Shown here: piece by piece, positions 1 to 11,154 of the stretch | How the letters are laid out: every line of letters begins with the position of its first letter | Numbering within the stretch: the stretch's first letter is position 1 | The notes under the pieces: generated by a model | Databases searched by the model: none | What the model was told of the DNA's origin: nothing | Seen by the model: the letters and a program-made list of their open reading frames with translations, nothing else | Made by a program: the position numbers and the translations under genes | Assembly: GCA_025093555.1 (NCBI GenBank) | Contig: JAIWNF010000058.1 | Span: 1-64,000 of the forward strand | Source of the DNA: Circinella umbellata | Taxonomy: Eukaryota > Mucoromycota > Mucoromycetes > Mucorales > Lichtheimiaceae | Length of the DNA stretch: 64,000 nt | Direction: 5' to 3'

Positions 1-1635
1 TATAAATAATATACAGACTAGTATAAATAATCATACAAATCCCGTTTCTGGAGATAATTCAAGAGGATCTCGGACAGCTAGTTTACTTGACCATGAACCA
101 TTACAACATCCACTTTTACATAATCTCAATAACGATTTCCCCACACATACAAGCGAACTGTAAGATCTCATCCTTAAAAATCTTATACTTTTATGATTGA
201 ACTAATGATAGCTAAAATAAATTATGTACCTCTAACGCAATAAATGAACCTGGGTAATTTGTTTCATATTATTTATTTTTTTAGAAAAAAGTGCGATTTA
301 CTATATTCTAACATAACTTCTATATAGGCTTAATACTTCAGCTTTACAACAGGTGTCGCCTTTATTATCACCTACAAGTTCCACCACAGGTAACACTGGT
401 TTACAACCACCATCACCATCAAGTTCTTCAACAGAAGACATTGTTTTTTCACCAGCGAATAATTCATCAGTAACTCAAATATTGAACCTTGTCCCTTTTA
501 GGTATTTCATACAACTATAATTTTTTTTTATAATCAGCCTTTGTATAAAAATTATTTCATACAACTATTAAATAGCAAGAACATGAAGGAACTATTTATT
601 CATTCGGATGATGATGAACGGTGGGGTACGTTTGAAGACGACGTAGGAAAATATTGTTATATGAGAAACTTGTTTCCTGACAAGGCAGAATCGAACGCTG
701 CAGCCGATGATCTTTTTAAAAAGTACACAACTGAAGAACTCGATTACGAGCGATACCAATATGAAGGAAACAAAATAATAAGATCTGAAGTATAACTTTT
801 TTTTGACTAATTTGCTTGAAAATATGCAGAAGAAAGAGTATAGAAAATGTACCGAAATTTTGATCATTTTGTGGGTTCTTTTATATATTATAGTTTAGAC
901 ACTTAATGACAGCAAAACGATCATCGGCACACGAACAAGTAAATACAAAAATGATAGATTATCATTTTCCTACTGAGCTGCTCCCTGCTGGATTTCGGAT
1001 TCATGGTAGTAAAAAACAGTTTTTATATCTCATTGACTTGCTAAGGTATGTAATTTTATATGTAGTATTTGAAACAGAGCTATTTATTATTATATTAAAT
1101 CCAGATTCGCACGTGCTGGATATGGTGACCATGGTGCAATGCTTCAAAATGCATTTATTTCAGAAACAATGTATAAGGTATTTTTCAACAGAAATGGAAG
1201 AGGAGGCCCAAGGGTGACACCAACTCCCAATCCCATTCCGCCCTCGCTTATTTGCATGACATTTATAATGGTATTATATATTTCTTTCGGCTTTATTATT
1301 TCACAAAATATTGACTGGTGACCATATGAGGCTAACATATTAAATCCAAATAGATCTACTTTCATATGCGTAAGCCTAGCAAGCATCCCCAAACTACTGG
1401 AATAAATACAAAATTTTCTGAAGGAACTTATTGGGATACTATGTATCAAAATTATTTGCATAAACGAACTAGTGCAACACAAGAACTTGATTGGAACGTG
1501 ATATCAGAATATCACACAGATATGATTTGTAAATTACAAGGACGTGCTGAAAACGAAGGACCTAGTCAAAATAACGCTGCTGAAACGGAACTCAGACTTT
1601 ATGATACTGTAGGCGATGATGAAATGATCAGTTAA
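1..1635 (+). CDS. 3' part of an unrecognised multi-exon gene
   Basis: The gene enters from the left edge, so its start is missing. Six exons join in phase: 1-159, 328-501, 576-789, 894-1045, 1105-1270 and 1354-1635, with a stop at 1633-1635. The N-terminal visible part is low-complexity Ser/Thr/Pro/Asn. It is followed by a better-folded stretch with acidic and aromatic residues (WGTFEDDVGKYCYMRNLFP), then LIDLLRFARAGYGDHGAML, and a C-terminal region rich in charged residues. I do not recognise the family. The ARAGYG string recalls the N-terminal part of class-3 lipases, but there is no GxSxG motif, so I do not call a lipase. The intron after 501 contains a near-copy of the 17 bases that flank its acceptor. 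The exon chain is well supported by open phase; the function is unknown. Confidence 0.55.
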
Positions 1636-1774
1636 TAAAACCATAGCTCAACTTTATTAGGGTAGTAATCATTGATGTAAATTGTTATTTAGCTTTATCT
1701 ATCCATCATGTTAAATCTAATATTAATTGTTACGACATAGTTTATTTCAATAAAAAAACGGCAGCAGGCATTAG
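1636..1774. other. Short AT-rich spacer before the inserted element
   Basis: No coding signal is visible here. It holds the presumed 3' UTR of the left-edge gene and the flank of the TA-bordered element that begins at 1775. Confidence 0.5.
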
Positions 1775-3665
1775 TAGCGTTCTTCATCTCATCCGACATC
1801 CGCTCATCCGATCCGCATCCGCATCCACAAGTTCGGATGCGGATGGGTCTTTACGGATGCGGATGCGGATGCGGATGGGTGTATCATCCGATCCGATGAT
1901 GCAGTCATCCGAAAGATTGAAAGTAGTAATGGGTTTTTTTTATAGGTGTTTATAAAAAAAACATAAAAATATTGGATTGAAAAAGTGTGCCGCATTTTTA
2001 ATGTAAGTGTAGCAAGTCAATAAATGTGACAAAAATTATTTTATCAACTCGAAGATTCATCAAACTTTTTAGATCTAAACTTTTTGAAATGATCTAATCC
2101 CAAAGATGTTGAAATGTTATTACTTGATCCCTATTCATTATATTTCTTACAACATATTATTCCTCAAATTATTTATGTCACAACATTTCCTATATTATTT
2201 CATAGTAATACTAATATTTGTCCCTTTCCAAAACGAAGAATAGCAAATAAAAAAATAACCATTGTTGAAGAAGACATCTAGAATAGTTTATTTGATATTT
2301 GTATTACCATAGTGATATATATAATATAATTATAAACCTCAATACTCTCTCTATTTTGTACAGTCCAACTGTTCATCATCCAAATATTCATCATCCAAAT
2401 CCAAGTATATGAACCGTAATATCAACCCATATCCGCAGCACTTTTTTATCAATGATTATTTGCATAAGTTATAAAATCTATTCAAAGAAAAAAGAAATAA
2501 AATACTACCACCATTAGTAAACAAATACATTATAGTAATGTAATTTGGAGCAAGAGTATGTGTGTAAAAAGAAAGAGTAGTACCACTTACCAATCGTCAA
2601 GCATAATGTCCAGTTATATAAAAGTAATTATTTCAAAGATAGGGATATATAAAAAAGAAGGAGCTTTGATAATAAAATTGAGTAATGCTAGTTGTTTTGT
2701 AGGGTTATCAAGGTGTATATTAGATAGTTTTATTGACCAAGATTAAATAAAATATTTGTTAAAATCCATTGGTAAATGAGTAGATTGTTGTAAAGAATAT
2801 ATTTGTCTATAAACTCAATCCACAATAGTTAGTAGAGCAAAGATGTAATATTGTAATCGTTAAGCTAATAGATTCTTATTGGCGTTATTGAACATGTCCG
2901 TTCGTGTGTAAAATAGATACGATGATGAGTGATTAAAATAATATAATAAAAAAAAAGACTACCAAACTTAGTTGTTTCATTTGGGATCATTATTTTCCAT
3001 TATTAAAAAAGAAGATGACTGTATTAAATGGAGTAACGAAGATTTGATTGAAGAAGCTTAGTTTTCTCTTTTTTTTTTTGGCTGTCACACATAATTTTTA
3101 CACACACACACACCTTATATACTCACACCACTTTATATTTTTTTTTCTTTACTTACAAATTATTCTTTTCTGTATTTTTTATAATTCTCTTCATAAAAAG
3201 CTTTCATCTACTATATTATCTTATACATTACGGATTTATTTATTTATTTTTGCATTTATAATAAAAGTTACCATGTACTTCTCTACAATTGCCATCGTTT
3301 ATTGAAATATGCTTCTATTTTGTTTCTTTGAATCAGTTTGAAGTACAATATTTATTCTGAACCAATCTAAACCAATCGCGCTATATTATACTTATATACG
3401 AAAAGACAAATCAACCATAATAACAATTTTTACAATATCCAGTACCTTTTTTTACTTTCCAAATCAAAACTTATTATAGATTACTTCACTCTTTTCTTTG
3501 ATTCACTACAGTACGACGGCTCTTCCTACTTCGACTGTATTTCTGCCAAAAAAAATATACATACACACTTCATCTACCCATCCGATCCGCATCCGCATCC
3601 GTATTTGCGGATGCGGATGCGGATAGCCCTATCATCCGATCCGATCCGATCCGTGAAGAACGCTA
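1775..3665 (+). mobile_element. TA-flanked element with GGATGC-rich ends, copy 1 (full length)
   Basis: The ends are perfect inverted repeats: TAGCGTTCTTCA at 1775-1786 and TGAAGAACGCTA at 3654-3665. Just inside each end is a G+C-rich block of reiterated ATCCGCATCC/GGATGCGGAT units arranged as imperfect hairpins (about 1796-1910 and 3578-3655). The terminal TA may be a target duplication, as in Tc1/mariner/IS630 elements. The interior is AT-rich and encodes no transposase. The only ORF shared with the second copy is a 62-codon one at 2558-2746. A tandem ATTCATCATCCAA unit is present twice at about 2370-2402 and three times in copy 2. It is most likely a non-autonomous DNA transposon; the family is not identified. 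Confidence 0.75.
2558..2746 (+). CDS. Small ORF shared by both copies of the element
   Basis: This 62-residue ORF starts MCVKRKSSTTYQSS and ends CILDSFIDQD. It recurs in the inverted copy at 10195-10383 with only four visible amino-acid differences (I/T, V/A, I/M, V/I). No known domain is visible, and it is basic and Ser-rich. Because the surrounding DNA is equally well conserved, the shared ORF may only reflect recent copying and not selection on a protein. Coding status is doubtful. Confidence 0.25.
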   Translation: MCVKRKSSTTYQSSSIMSSYIKVIISKIGIYKKEGALIIKLSNASCFVGLSRCILDSFIDQD

Positions 3666-3673
3666 AGTTCGAA

Positions 3674-3949
3674 CTACACGTCGAGTTGTATATGAACCTG
3701 CCCGATGACAAATAAATGACTCACTATAGTTGATTCTAGTGCCATCACCTTGAGTTTTATTTTTGTTACCCACTTGGTTCCGCATAACTCGGAGATGTGT
3801 ACTAAGCAAGCTTTCCATTCAGAGGCACGTACATGGACTGGCTCATTTAAAACAAGGGTAAGAACGCCAGGTACTGTTGAATGAGTAAGGGCGTAGCGAA
3901 CATTTTGAACGGTATAGACCTCATAATCGTTGTTGTTTTGTTGGTTCAT
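3674..3949 (-). CDS. Hypothetical ORF abutting the element's right end
   Basis: A 91-residue ORF on the minus strand begins MNQQNNNDYEVYTVQNVRY. It has a balanced composition unlike the AT-rich random ORFs around it. Its stop lies 9 bases from the end of the TA-flanked element, so the insertion may have removed the original 3' end. No family is recognised, and no intron or partner exon is evident. Confidence 0.25.
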   Translation of the reverse strand: MNQQNNNDYEVYTVQNVRYALTHSTVPGVLTLVLNEPVHVRASEWKACLVHISELCGTKWVTKIKLKVMALESTIVSHLFVIGQVHIQLDV

Positions 3950-4869
3950 GGTGAATTAGTTAAGATGTTACAAATAGAGTTATAAAAAAAATAGCAGTAG
4001 AGAGAAAGCTTGTTTTTTTTTTAGAAAATTTTATACATATATATCTTCCATATTAAATATTAATCCTAATAAATGAAACTATCTATATGTATTGATCCCT
4101 TTGATTCAAACTAGTTATGTATTATATATATATCACATATTAAATAATATCCCACACAAATAAAACCATCCATATGTATTGCTTCATTTTATATATACCA
4201 AAAAACGTGTATTCTACTTTTTTTATTATTTTTGGTGCCTGATTATATATAACAAAAAAAACCATATTGCTCTAATAATTTGAAAGCACAAACATATTTT
4301 TCTAATCTTATTTCGTTTCATAGATGACGTGGCAGTACTGTTGCGGTTGTCGTATGTAAAGAAGAGAACGATTGACTCTGTATGAATAAAAAAATGGCAA
4401 GTTTTAGTTAAGTATACAAAAAAAAGTTTGTGTCCTTTTAATCCATGTCCCATTTTGATCTGCATTCTTTTATACATTCCCCCTTTACATTTCACGATGT
4501 ACCATCAAGAAAATAAGTCGTGCCTCCCACATATTTACCTCGAACGTGTGTTTTTGTTGTATAGCTGTTGTTCGTGATTATGGGAACCTAAATCAAAAAA
4601 AAAGAAAAAAAAAGAAAAAAAACTATTTTTTTTACCTCTGTATTTTTCTTTGAATCCCATAACAAGGTTATATTTAATTTTTGCTCGTGTTTTTCTAATA
4701 TATTGCCCAATGATCTCGTATATACATCCATTAGAGTTGTAGGTGTTGGCGGTGATGGAGATGGTTATAATTAAGATGGAAAAAAAAGGGTTTTTTTTCT
4801 TAGTATTATTTTTCTACTCCTATAATTTTTTATTTCACTTAAGCCACTACTTTCAAATTTCAAATCCAG
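3950..4869. other. AT-rich region without a clear gene
   Basis: About 900 bases of AT-rich DNA with A/T homopolymers and no convincing ORF. The missing first exon or exons of the transposase-derived gene that begins at 4870 may lie here, since a CCAG acceptor precedes that exon. Confidence 0.4.
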
Positions 4870-6351
4870 TTGGGGTGAAATAAGGGCGTGCGATAGACGC
4901 ATTCGCTCTCCTTCTCTATCGACTGGCAGTATTTCAAATACTCATCAAGACAAACGCCTTCGTCCTGAAAATGAAAGTCATTCAAACGAAGAAGTAGTTG
5001 CTGCGAGTACTCTTGCTCAATTGTCTGAAACATCAGAAACATTACAAGGGATTACGCGTACCTTTAGCGAATTAAGTTTTGACAACGGCGACAATGAATC
5101 TGAAGGTAATCCCAAAACAAACTACAAAATAAACGTATTTGTTAATTATGTTGCATTTCGATTACTACTTCAGATATATACCAAGATAAACGCTTCCGTT
5201 TTTCAGGGGTAGTATCTCAATCATATATCGTCGATGAGGATACGGATATGGACGCTGCTCTACAAAGAAAGAAAAGAGGCACATATGAGCAGCCGGATCT
5301 TGATAAAGTTTTTGAGGCACTAAAAGATTTACAAAGAGGAAAGTCTTTGTTACAAATATCCAAGGAAAAAAACATTAGCTATAGTACATTACGCGATCAT
5401 CAAAAGCGCTATCGAAAAAATTGGTCATTGAAAACAAAGAAGCGTGGTCCACCTAAAAAAGAATTAGTACTCACTGAACCGATGTATAAATTCTTGATTC
5501 GATATGTAGATCAGCATAGCGTTGTTTCACATAAAGACATACACAAAGCCTTTATAGATGAATTCCCGGATAAAAATGCTACTCAAGAGCGATTAAAAAA
5601 ATATGTATCGAAACACTTCCGTATTACGTTCCAACGTTTTAAGACTTTCCCGGAACAGCCATCACAAGACACTCCGCAGTTCTTTGCAGCTAAAGACAAT
5701 TGCCTTCATATAATGTATCAAAATGGCGTTGATCCGAGACGACGTGTTTTTGTTACTGAAGTAGCATATGACGTTAATTTTCGTTGTACTTATGTTGATA
5801 CGAAGCAAAAAGAGTATCGAAAAGTTAGGGCTGAAGCTAAGGGTAAGGTATATAACCCCAGGAATAACGAACAGTTGGATGAATTGACACCGATCCTTGT
5901 TTGCCTTGTCGCAGCAAGTCCTAAAGGGGTTCTCAATCATTCTGTCAAGATGTTCAAGGGACCTACTGACGAAAGAAGTATCCGTCTATTTCTACATAAA
6001 TTGATGTCTTTGATGGACGTAAATGAGCATATCGATAATGAATGGAGTGTCATCTTTGATGACGCTCAAGAAGAAACAAAAAAAATGATTTCTGATATTG
6101 TCATTCAACGTAACTACAAACCATTTTTTCTCCCCCCCTGCACTGAGACTATCAATCCCATTGATGGTCTCTTTTATGACATTATTGAGCCACAATGCAA
6201 TAGAAAATCGATTGATTCAAACGATCCAACGGATGGCTGTGACCATCGCATGGACAAAATTATTCACGGTACAACAAGTGTTGAAGTCAAAACCTGCTTC
6301 AGAATTTATTTCGAATGTGGATGTGACAATTGTCTTGCTTGGTTATTTTGA
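4870..6351 (+). CDS. IS630/Tc1-like transposase-derived protein lacking catalytic residues
   Basis: Two exons are clear: 4870-5105 (after a CCAG acceptor, 5' exon unknown) and 5207-6351, joined in phase across a gtaatc...ttcag intron. The first exon is acidic and Ser-rich. The second has a helix-turn-helix-like segment (QISKEKNISYSTLRDHQKRY), a second DNA-binding region, and an RNase-H-like DDE fold recognisable by alignment with the IS630-like proteins encoded at 6797-8439 and 47020-48449. At the DDE positions it reads VFVTEVAYD instead of VFIDEAGF, FDDAQEE instead of MDNAPIH, and ETINPIDGLFYD instead of SPFLNPIEEFWSK. The first Asp is lost and the final Glu changed, yet the frame is open throughout. 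No terminal inverted repeats were found around it. It is either a domesticated gene or a decayed transposase still without stops. Confidence 0.7.
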
Positions 6352-6796
6352 TATATATATTTAGCTCATTTTTTTTTCTGATACTTGTCTCTTTCTTCTC
6401 CTTCAAAGTCTTCATATTTTATTATTTATCTCCTCTCTGATTTTTCATTTTTCTTATATTATTAACAAATATCTATTATACATATGTCTACTGTATCTTC
6501 CCGCTCAAGTAATTATTATTTGCTCCTCATCGCTTATTTATTTATTTGAAACTCGGCGTTATATTATCAGCTTCTTAACCCTGGAAGTAACTAATGATTC
6601 TAGCAAGCAGAAGTAATCTAAGATTATAATACGTAAGATAATATAAATGGATCAGTAATGGGTTTATAAAATAGAGAAAGAATAAGAAAAGAAGCAGATA
6701 ATGGAATATGTAATAATCCAGTTTTAAAATCGATACACAGTACATAACAATGGTTGATGAAGTAGATGAAGGGGGCATAGAGAGAAATAAACAAAG
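6352..6796. other. AT-rich intergenic region
   Basis: No gene is seen between the two transposase-related genes, which converge here. The sequence is T-rich with polypyrimidine runs and gives no evident inverted repeat partner for the element at 6797-8439. Confidence 0.4.
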
Positions 6797-8439
6797 TTAG
6801 AGATTATCTTCACGGGCTAGACAACGATCGAAAAATGTAGTGGAGTGGGCAATCCATTTTTCATAATCATCTAAAGTAACAGCTGCCATTGCATTTGTTA
6901 AACGCTCTTCTACTTCTTTAGTTGCTATATCCTCCGCCGTTTCTCTCCTGATATCTTCCTCATTTTCCTCCATTATTACATCCTCGTTTTCCTCAGCATT
7001 GTTAACTGTATTGTTAGATAACTGCTTATCTTGAATATTAACTTGGCGGAACAGTAGCTTTACTTTAGAAAAGAATTCCTCAATCGGGTTAAGAAATGGA
7101 GAATATCGGGGTAAACGAACAAAATTATATCCACGTTCAACAATTCTGTTACCAATGTGAGCTGCTGTGTGAATTGGAGCATTATCATATATAAGATTCC
7201 AATGTTCATGAGACAATCCTTGGCTATCAAGACGATCCATGACGCACTCCAGAAAAGCTACAAAATCCCTGGTGCATGTTCCACCATTCGTAGTTTTGAC
7301 ACATACATCAACAATTCCAATATGGGATATCGCAGCAATAACTGTTTTGGATCGTGTGCGTAGCTTGGGAACTTTGATGTGGGTTACTTCACCTTTCCGT
7401 GACCACCCATAATTTCTTCGCATGGAGGCAGCAAACGATGCTTCATTGATAAAAACACAATTTTTCCCATATTGGGCAATTTCAGTTTGAATATAATCCT
7501 CGACAAACTTTTTGCGCATATCTTTTGTTTCATCATTAGTACGAAGTTCAGGATACGGATGTGCACGTTTGATAGTGATATGACATTTTTTGACAAGATG
7601 ACGATATACAGTTGACGGTGCTAGGAGTACTTGAAAGCGGGAATAATATGCTGATACAAGCTGTTGAATAGTATATGTATTTTCCGTTTCCAATACTGTT
7701 TCTACAAGGAATTTGCTACCTTCCGATGAAATCTTTGGTAAATGGGGACCCCTCAGTTTTTTGGGTTTAGGGTGGCCACCACGGGTTCTGTACCGTTTTT
7801 GATAATCTGACATAGTAGATTTTGGTATTTTTAACTCCTTTTCAATCTTCCTATAACTCCATCCAGATCCAAGTAATTGTAAAGCACATTCCCTCAGTTG
7901 ATCCGATTCATAATCTACATATTTGCCTCAAGATTTTTTAACATGGGAGGTGTGTTTTTTCTTTGCCGCTTGAGGTATTGAAGGGGTTCTTCTGACAGCA
8001 GGAGATTCAGGTGCAATAGAAAGCAATGTTATTTCCTCTTCATCAGAATCGTCACTGTTATCACTGCTATCCTCATCATCGCTTTCATTATCGATAGCAT
8101 CCCCAGTCTGAATTAAGCGAACTTGATCAACATCAAAAAAAATTTGATGATTAGAAGGCTCGGTGTCAAGATCCTCTTCATGCGTAACAGTAACAGAGTC
8201 GATCATAGTAACATCCTCCTCGATGACATTCTCTAATGAAGCTCTATAATATTAGCAAATTGAAATGCTTAATGAAAGGGGGTAATCATACCTGCAGGTT
8301 CATTCTCGCCAGTTACATTTAATGCGCTCATGGCTTTCTCTAGTAATCTGCGCGATTTTCTTATACCTGGGGCAGGTTGTTGCTCAGAATATCCTTTTCT
8401 TTTTCCTGTCGTGCAGGCTGTGTTTTTGTGAGATGACAT
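6797..8439 (-). pseudogene. IS630/Tc1-like transposase with one in-frame TGA
   Basis: Exon 1 (8292-8439, ATG at 8437-8439) joins exon 2 (6797-8232) in phase across a gtatga...attag intron. A single in-frame TGA at 7928-7930 lies just before a helix-turn-helix segment (YRKIEKELKIPKSTMSDYQK), splitting an otherwise open frame of about 527 codons. The N-terminus carries an acidic stretch (DDEDSSDNSDDSDEEE). The catalytic core has VFINEASFAASMRRNYG, IYDNAPIHT and YSPFLNPIEEFFSKVK, the IS630-type DDE signature. The first catalytic Asp is Asn (FINEA instead of FIDEA). An acidic insert follows the third motif. Terminal inverted repeats were not identified. The D-to-N change and the stop both point to a dead copy. 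Confidence 0.85.
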
Positions 8440-8671
8440 AATTAAGTTTAATATGAAAGTGAAACGACAGGCAGCTGTAAATACGAGACACATCATGTAA
8501 AGACCGCAGAGTCACACAAAGCTCAGTATGTTTATTTTAGTATAACTTCTTTTTTAGCTACTACTGATATTTATTAAAGTATATCATTTTTTAATATTTT
8601 CAAGCTCGCATGACATCCAAAGAAAAGAAAGGACGCTTTACTTGTTGGTATCTGTAACGGTATCTTAGTCG

Positions 8672-8953
8672 TTATAGGGTCTTATAATGCTTTAATATTT
8701 TCACTATAATAGCAATGTAGTTACATGTACCTGATTTGAGATTAAGGCGACTAAATTTTACAGCCAGAAGCCCCATGTCATAATCATTAGGGATTTTGCT
8801 TTTTATCTTTCTCTGGACAGCATCTGTAAAAGAATGGAGCCCATGTGCTGCTTCTTCTAGCTCTTTGGGTGTTGGCCTTGGAACTTTTCTCTTGGAGTTA
8901 CTGGTTGATGCTTTACGCTCCACAGTTTTCAGTCGGCTATGCATAATACTCAT
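8672..8953 (-). CDS. Hypothetical ORF, possible first exon
   Basis: A minus-strand ORF starts MSIMHSRLKTVERKASTSN and runs through a Lys/Arg-rich, then helical region (DAVQRKIKSKIPNDYDMGLL). After NLKSG there is a possible donor (gtacatgt, near 8735), after which the reading becomes low quality. That suggests an exon with a lost or unseen partner. It is not recognised. It lies upstream of, and in the same orientation as, the IS630-like transposase and could be part of that element. Confidence 0.3.
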   Translation of the reverse strand: MSIMHSRLKTVERKASTSNSKRKVPRPTPKELEEAAHGLHSFTDAVQRKIKSKIPNDYDMGLLAVKFSRLNLKSGTCNYIAIIVKILKHYKTL

Positions 8954-9119
8954 TTGTTCGTAATAACAGGTTCAGTAATGAATAATAAAAGCTCAATCCA
9001 ATATAGTGCGTTTGTGAAGTATGTGTAACATATGCCACATGAAAAAAAAATTGAAAGATTGAAAGATTGAAAAGGGATAATGTCTTTTTTCTTATTAAGA
9101 TAAAAATTCAAGTTAAATT
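8954..9119. other. AT-rich spacer
   Basis: No gene is seen. It contains a short direct repeat of ATTGAAAG near 9050-9073. Confidence 0.3.
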
Positions 9120-9715
9120 TGAATATATATACAGATTATTTGAGAATAATATATTCTTTTCATTTGTGAATAATATTTCTGTCAGTCATGAAGAATAGAC
9201 CTGATTACTTAGGTAAAAGTAAGTGTAACAAACACGAATAACTATATCATTCATTTGTGAAAATTATATAACTCTAGTAGCGAAAAACCCCTTCTATCAC
9301 TTGTTAGAAACTCTGACTTTCACTAGTGGATTTTTTTAATTATCATATATGAACCATATCGCCCTTCATTTGCAAAATTCATTCTTCTCATTTGGGAAAA
9401 TCATTACTTTTCATTTGTGTACAATCTCCCCATTCATATGGGAAGATCTCTACTTTTTATATGTGAAAAAGCTTACTCTCATAAATGAATAAGCTTATGT
9501 TTTATAAGCGAAGAAGTTTACTCTTTATAAGCAGATAACATCACTTATCATAGGCGGAAAAAGTTATCTTTTCTAAGCGAATAAATTAACTCTCATAACT
9601 GAATAAAGTCATTTATCATAAGTGGACAAACTTGTCCTTTGTAAGCGGATAAACTTATATTTTATATGTGGTAAATTCGTGGGTTTGTGTCCGGAGACAA
9701 ATGCAAAATCCTGTA
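9120..9715 (+). repeat. MITE-like repeat with reiterated CATTTGTGAA / ATAAGCGGATAA motifs
   Basis: The right end, TTTGTGTCCGGAGACAAATGCAAAATCCTGTA (split here: GTCCGGAGACAAATGC then AAAATCCTGTA), closely matches the right end of the element at 24973-25364. The interior consists of many degenerate copies of TTCATTTGTGAAAA and, further right, ATAAGCGAATAAACT, spaced roughly every 25-40 bases. No ORF is present. The matching left terminus could not be located, so the left boundary is approximate. The right TA (9714-9715) coincides exactly with the point where homology to the GGATGC element begins. Confidence 0.5.
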
Positions 9716-11154
9716 TTGTAGATGAAAGCTTTTTATGAAGAGAAATATAAAAAATAGGGAAAAGAATACTCTTTGTTAAAAAAGCCGAAATTATAAATAT
9801 AAAGTGCGCGTGCGCGTGCGTATATAGTATGGCTGTGTGTTGAAAAAAAAATTATGTGTGACAGCAAAAAAAAAAGAGAAAACCAAGCTTCTTCAATCAA
9901 ATCTTCATTACTCCATTTAACACAGTCATCTTTTTTAATAATGGAAAATAATGATCCCAAATGAAACAACTAAGTTTGGTAGTCTTTTTTTTTATTATAT
10001 TATTTTAATATCTCATTATCGTATCTATTTTACACACGAACGGACATGTTCAATAACGCCAATAAGCATCTATAAGCTTAACGATTACAATATTACATCT
10101 TTGCTCTACTAACTATTGTGGATTGAGTTTATAGACAAATATATTCTTTACAACAATCTACTTATTTACCAATGGATTTTAACAAATATTTTATTTAATC
10201 TTGGTCAATAAAACTATCTAATATACACCTTGATAACCCTATAAAACAACTAGCATTACTCAATTTTATTATCAAAGCTCCTTCTTTTTTATATATCCCT
10301 ATCTTTGACATAATTGCTTTTATATAACTGGACATTGTGCTTGACGATTGGTAAGTGGTACTGCTCTTTCTTTTTACACACATACTCTTTCTCCGAATTA
10401 TATTACTATAATGTATTTGTTTACTAATGGTGGTAGCATTTTATTTTATTTTTGTTTGAGTAGATTTTATAACTTATGCAAATAATCATTGAAAAAAAAG
10501 TGCTGTGGATATGGGTTGATATTACGGTTTATATACTTGGATTTGGATGATGAATATTTGGATGATGAATATTTGGATGATGAACATTTGGAATGTACAA
10601 AATAGAGAGAGTATTGGGGTTTATAATTATATTACATATATCACTATGGTAATACAAATATCAAATAAACTATTCTAGATGTCTTCTTCAACAATGGTTA
10701 TTTTTTTATTTGCTATTCTTCGTTTTGGAAAGGGACAAATATTAGTATTATTATGAAATAATATAGGAAATGTTGTGACATAAATAATTTGAGGAATAAT
10801 ATGTTATAAGAAATATAATGAATAGGGATCAAGTAATAACATTTCAACATCTTTGGCATTAGATCATTTCAAAAAGTTTAGATCTAAAAAGTTTGATGAA
10901 TCTTCGAGTTGATAAAATAATATTTGTCACATTTATTGACTTGCTACACTTGCATTAAAAATGCGGCACACTTTTTCAATCTAATATTTTTATGTTTTTT
11001 TTATAAACACCTATAAAAAAACCCATTACGACTTTCAATCTTTCGGATGACTGCATCATCGGATCGGATGATATACCCATCCGCATCCGCATCTGAACTT
11101 GTGGATGCGGATGCGGATCGGATGAGCGGATGTCGGATGAGATGAAGAACGCTA
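9714..11154 (-). mobile_element. TA-flanked element with GGATGC-rich ends, copy 2 (truncated, inverted)
   Basis: This is an inverted copy of the element at 1775-3665, aligned base for base with 1775 to about 3214 of copy 1. Its intact end is at 11143-11154 (TGAAGAACGCTA) with the GGATGCGGAT blocks at 11040-11140. The other terminal part (about 450 bp of copy 1) is missing; homology stops at a TA next to a different repeat. It carries three ATTCATCATCCAA units (about 10545-10590) where copy 1 has two. The 62-codon ORF is at 10195-10383 on the minus strand. Confidence 0.75.

Noticed and set aside
1105..1270. ARAGYG string suggesting a class-3 lipase in the left-edge gene
   Set aside because: No GxSxG nucleophile motif or catalytic Asp/His follow, and the gene ends soon after.
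3048..3305. 85-codon hydrophobic ORF in the GGATGC element
   Set aside because: It is T-rich chance reading, not preserved in copy 2.
4226..4495. 89-codon minus-strand ORF upstream of the derived transposase
   Set aside because: Low-complexity AT-rich reading with no motif or splice partner.
7928..7930. TGA as a reassigned codon in the nuclear genome
   Set aside because: Host genes such as CYS3, ARL2, MDM34 and the PTP read normally with universal stops and use TGG for Trp; RPC9 ends at TGA.
1775..11154. The two GGATGC copies as an ordinary segmental duplication
   Set aside because: Similarity stops exactly at the inverted termini and flanking DNA is unrelated.
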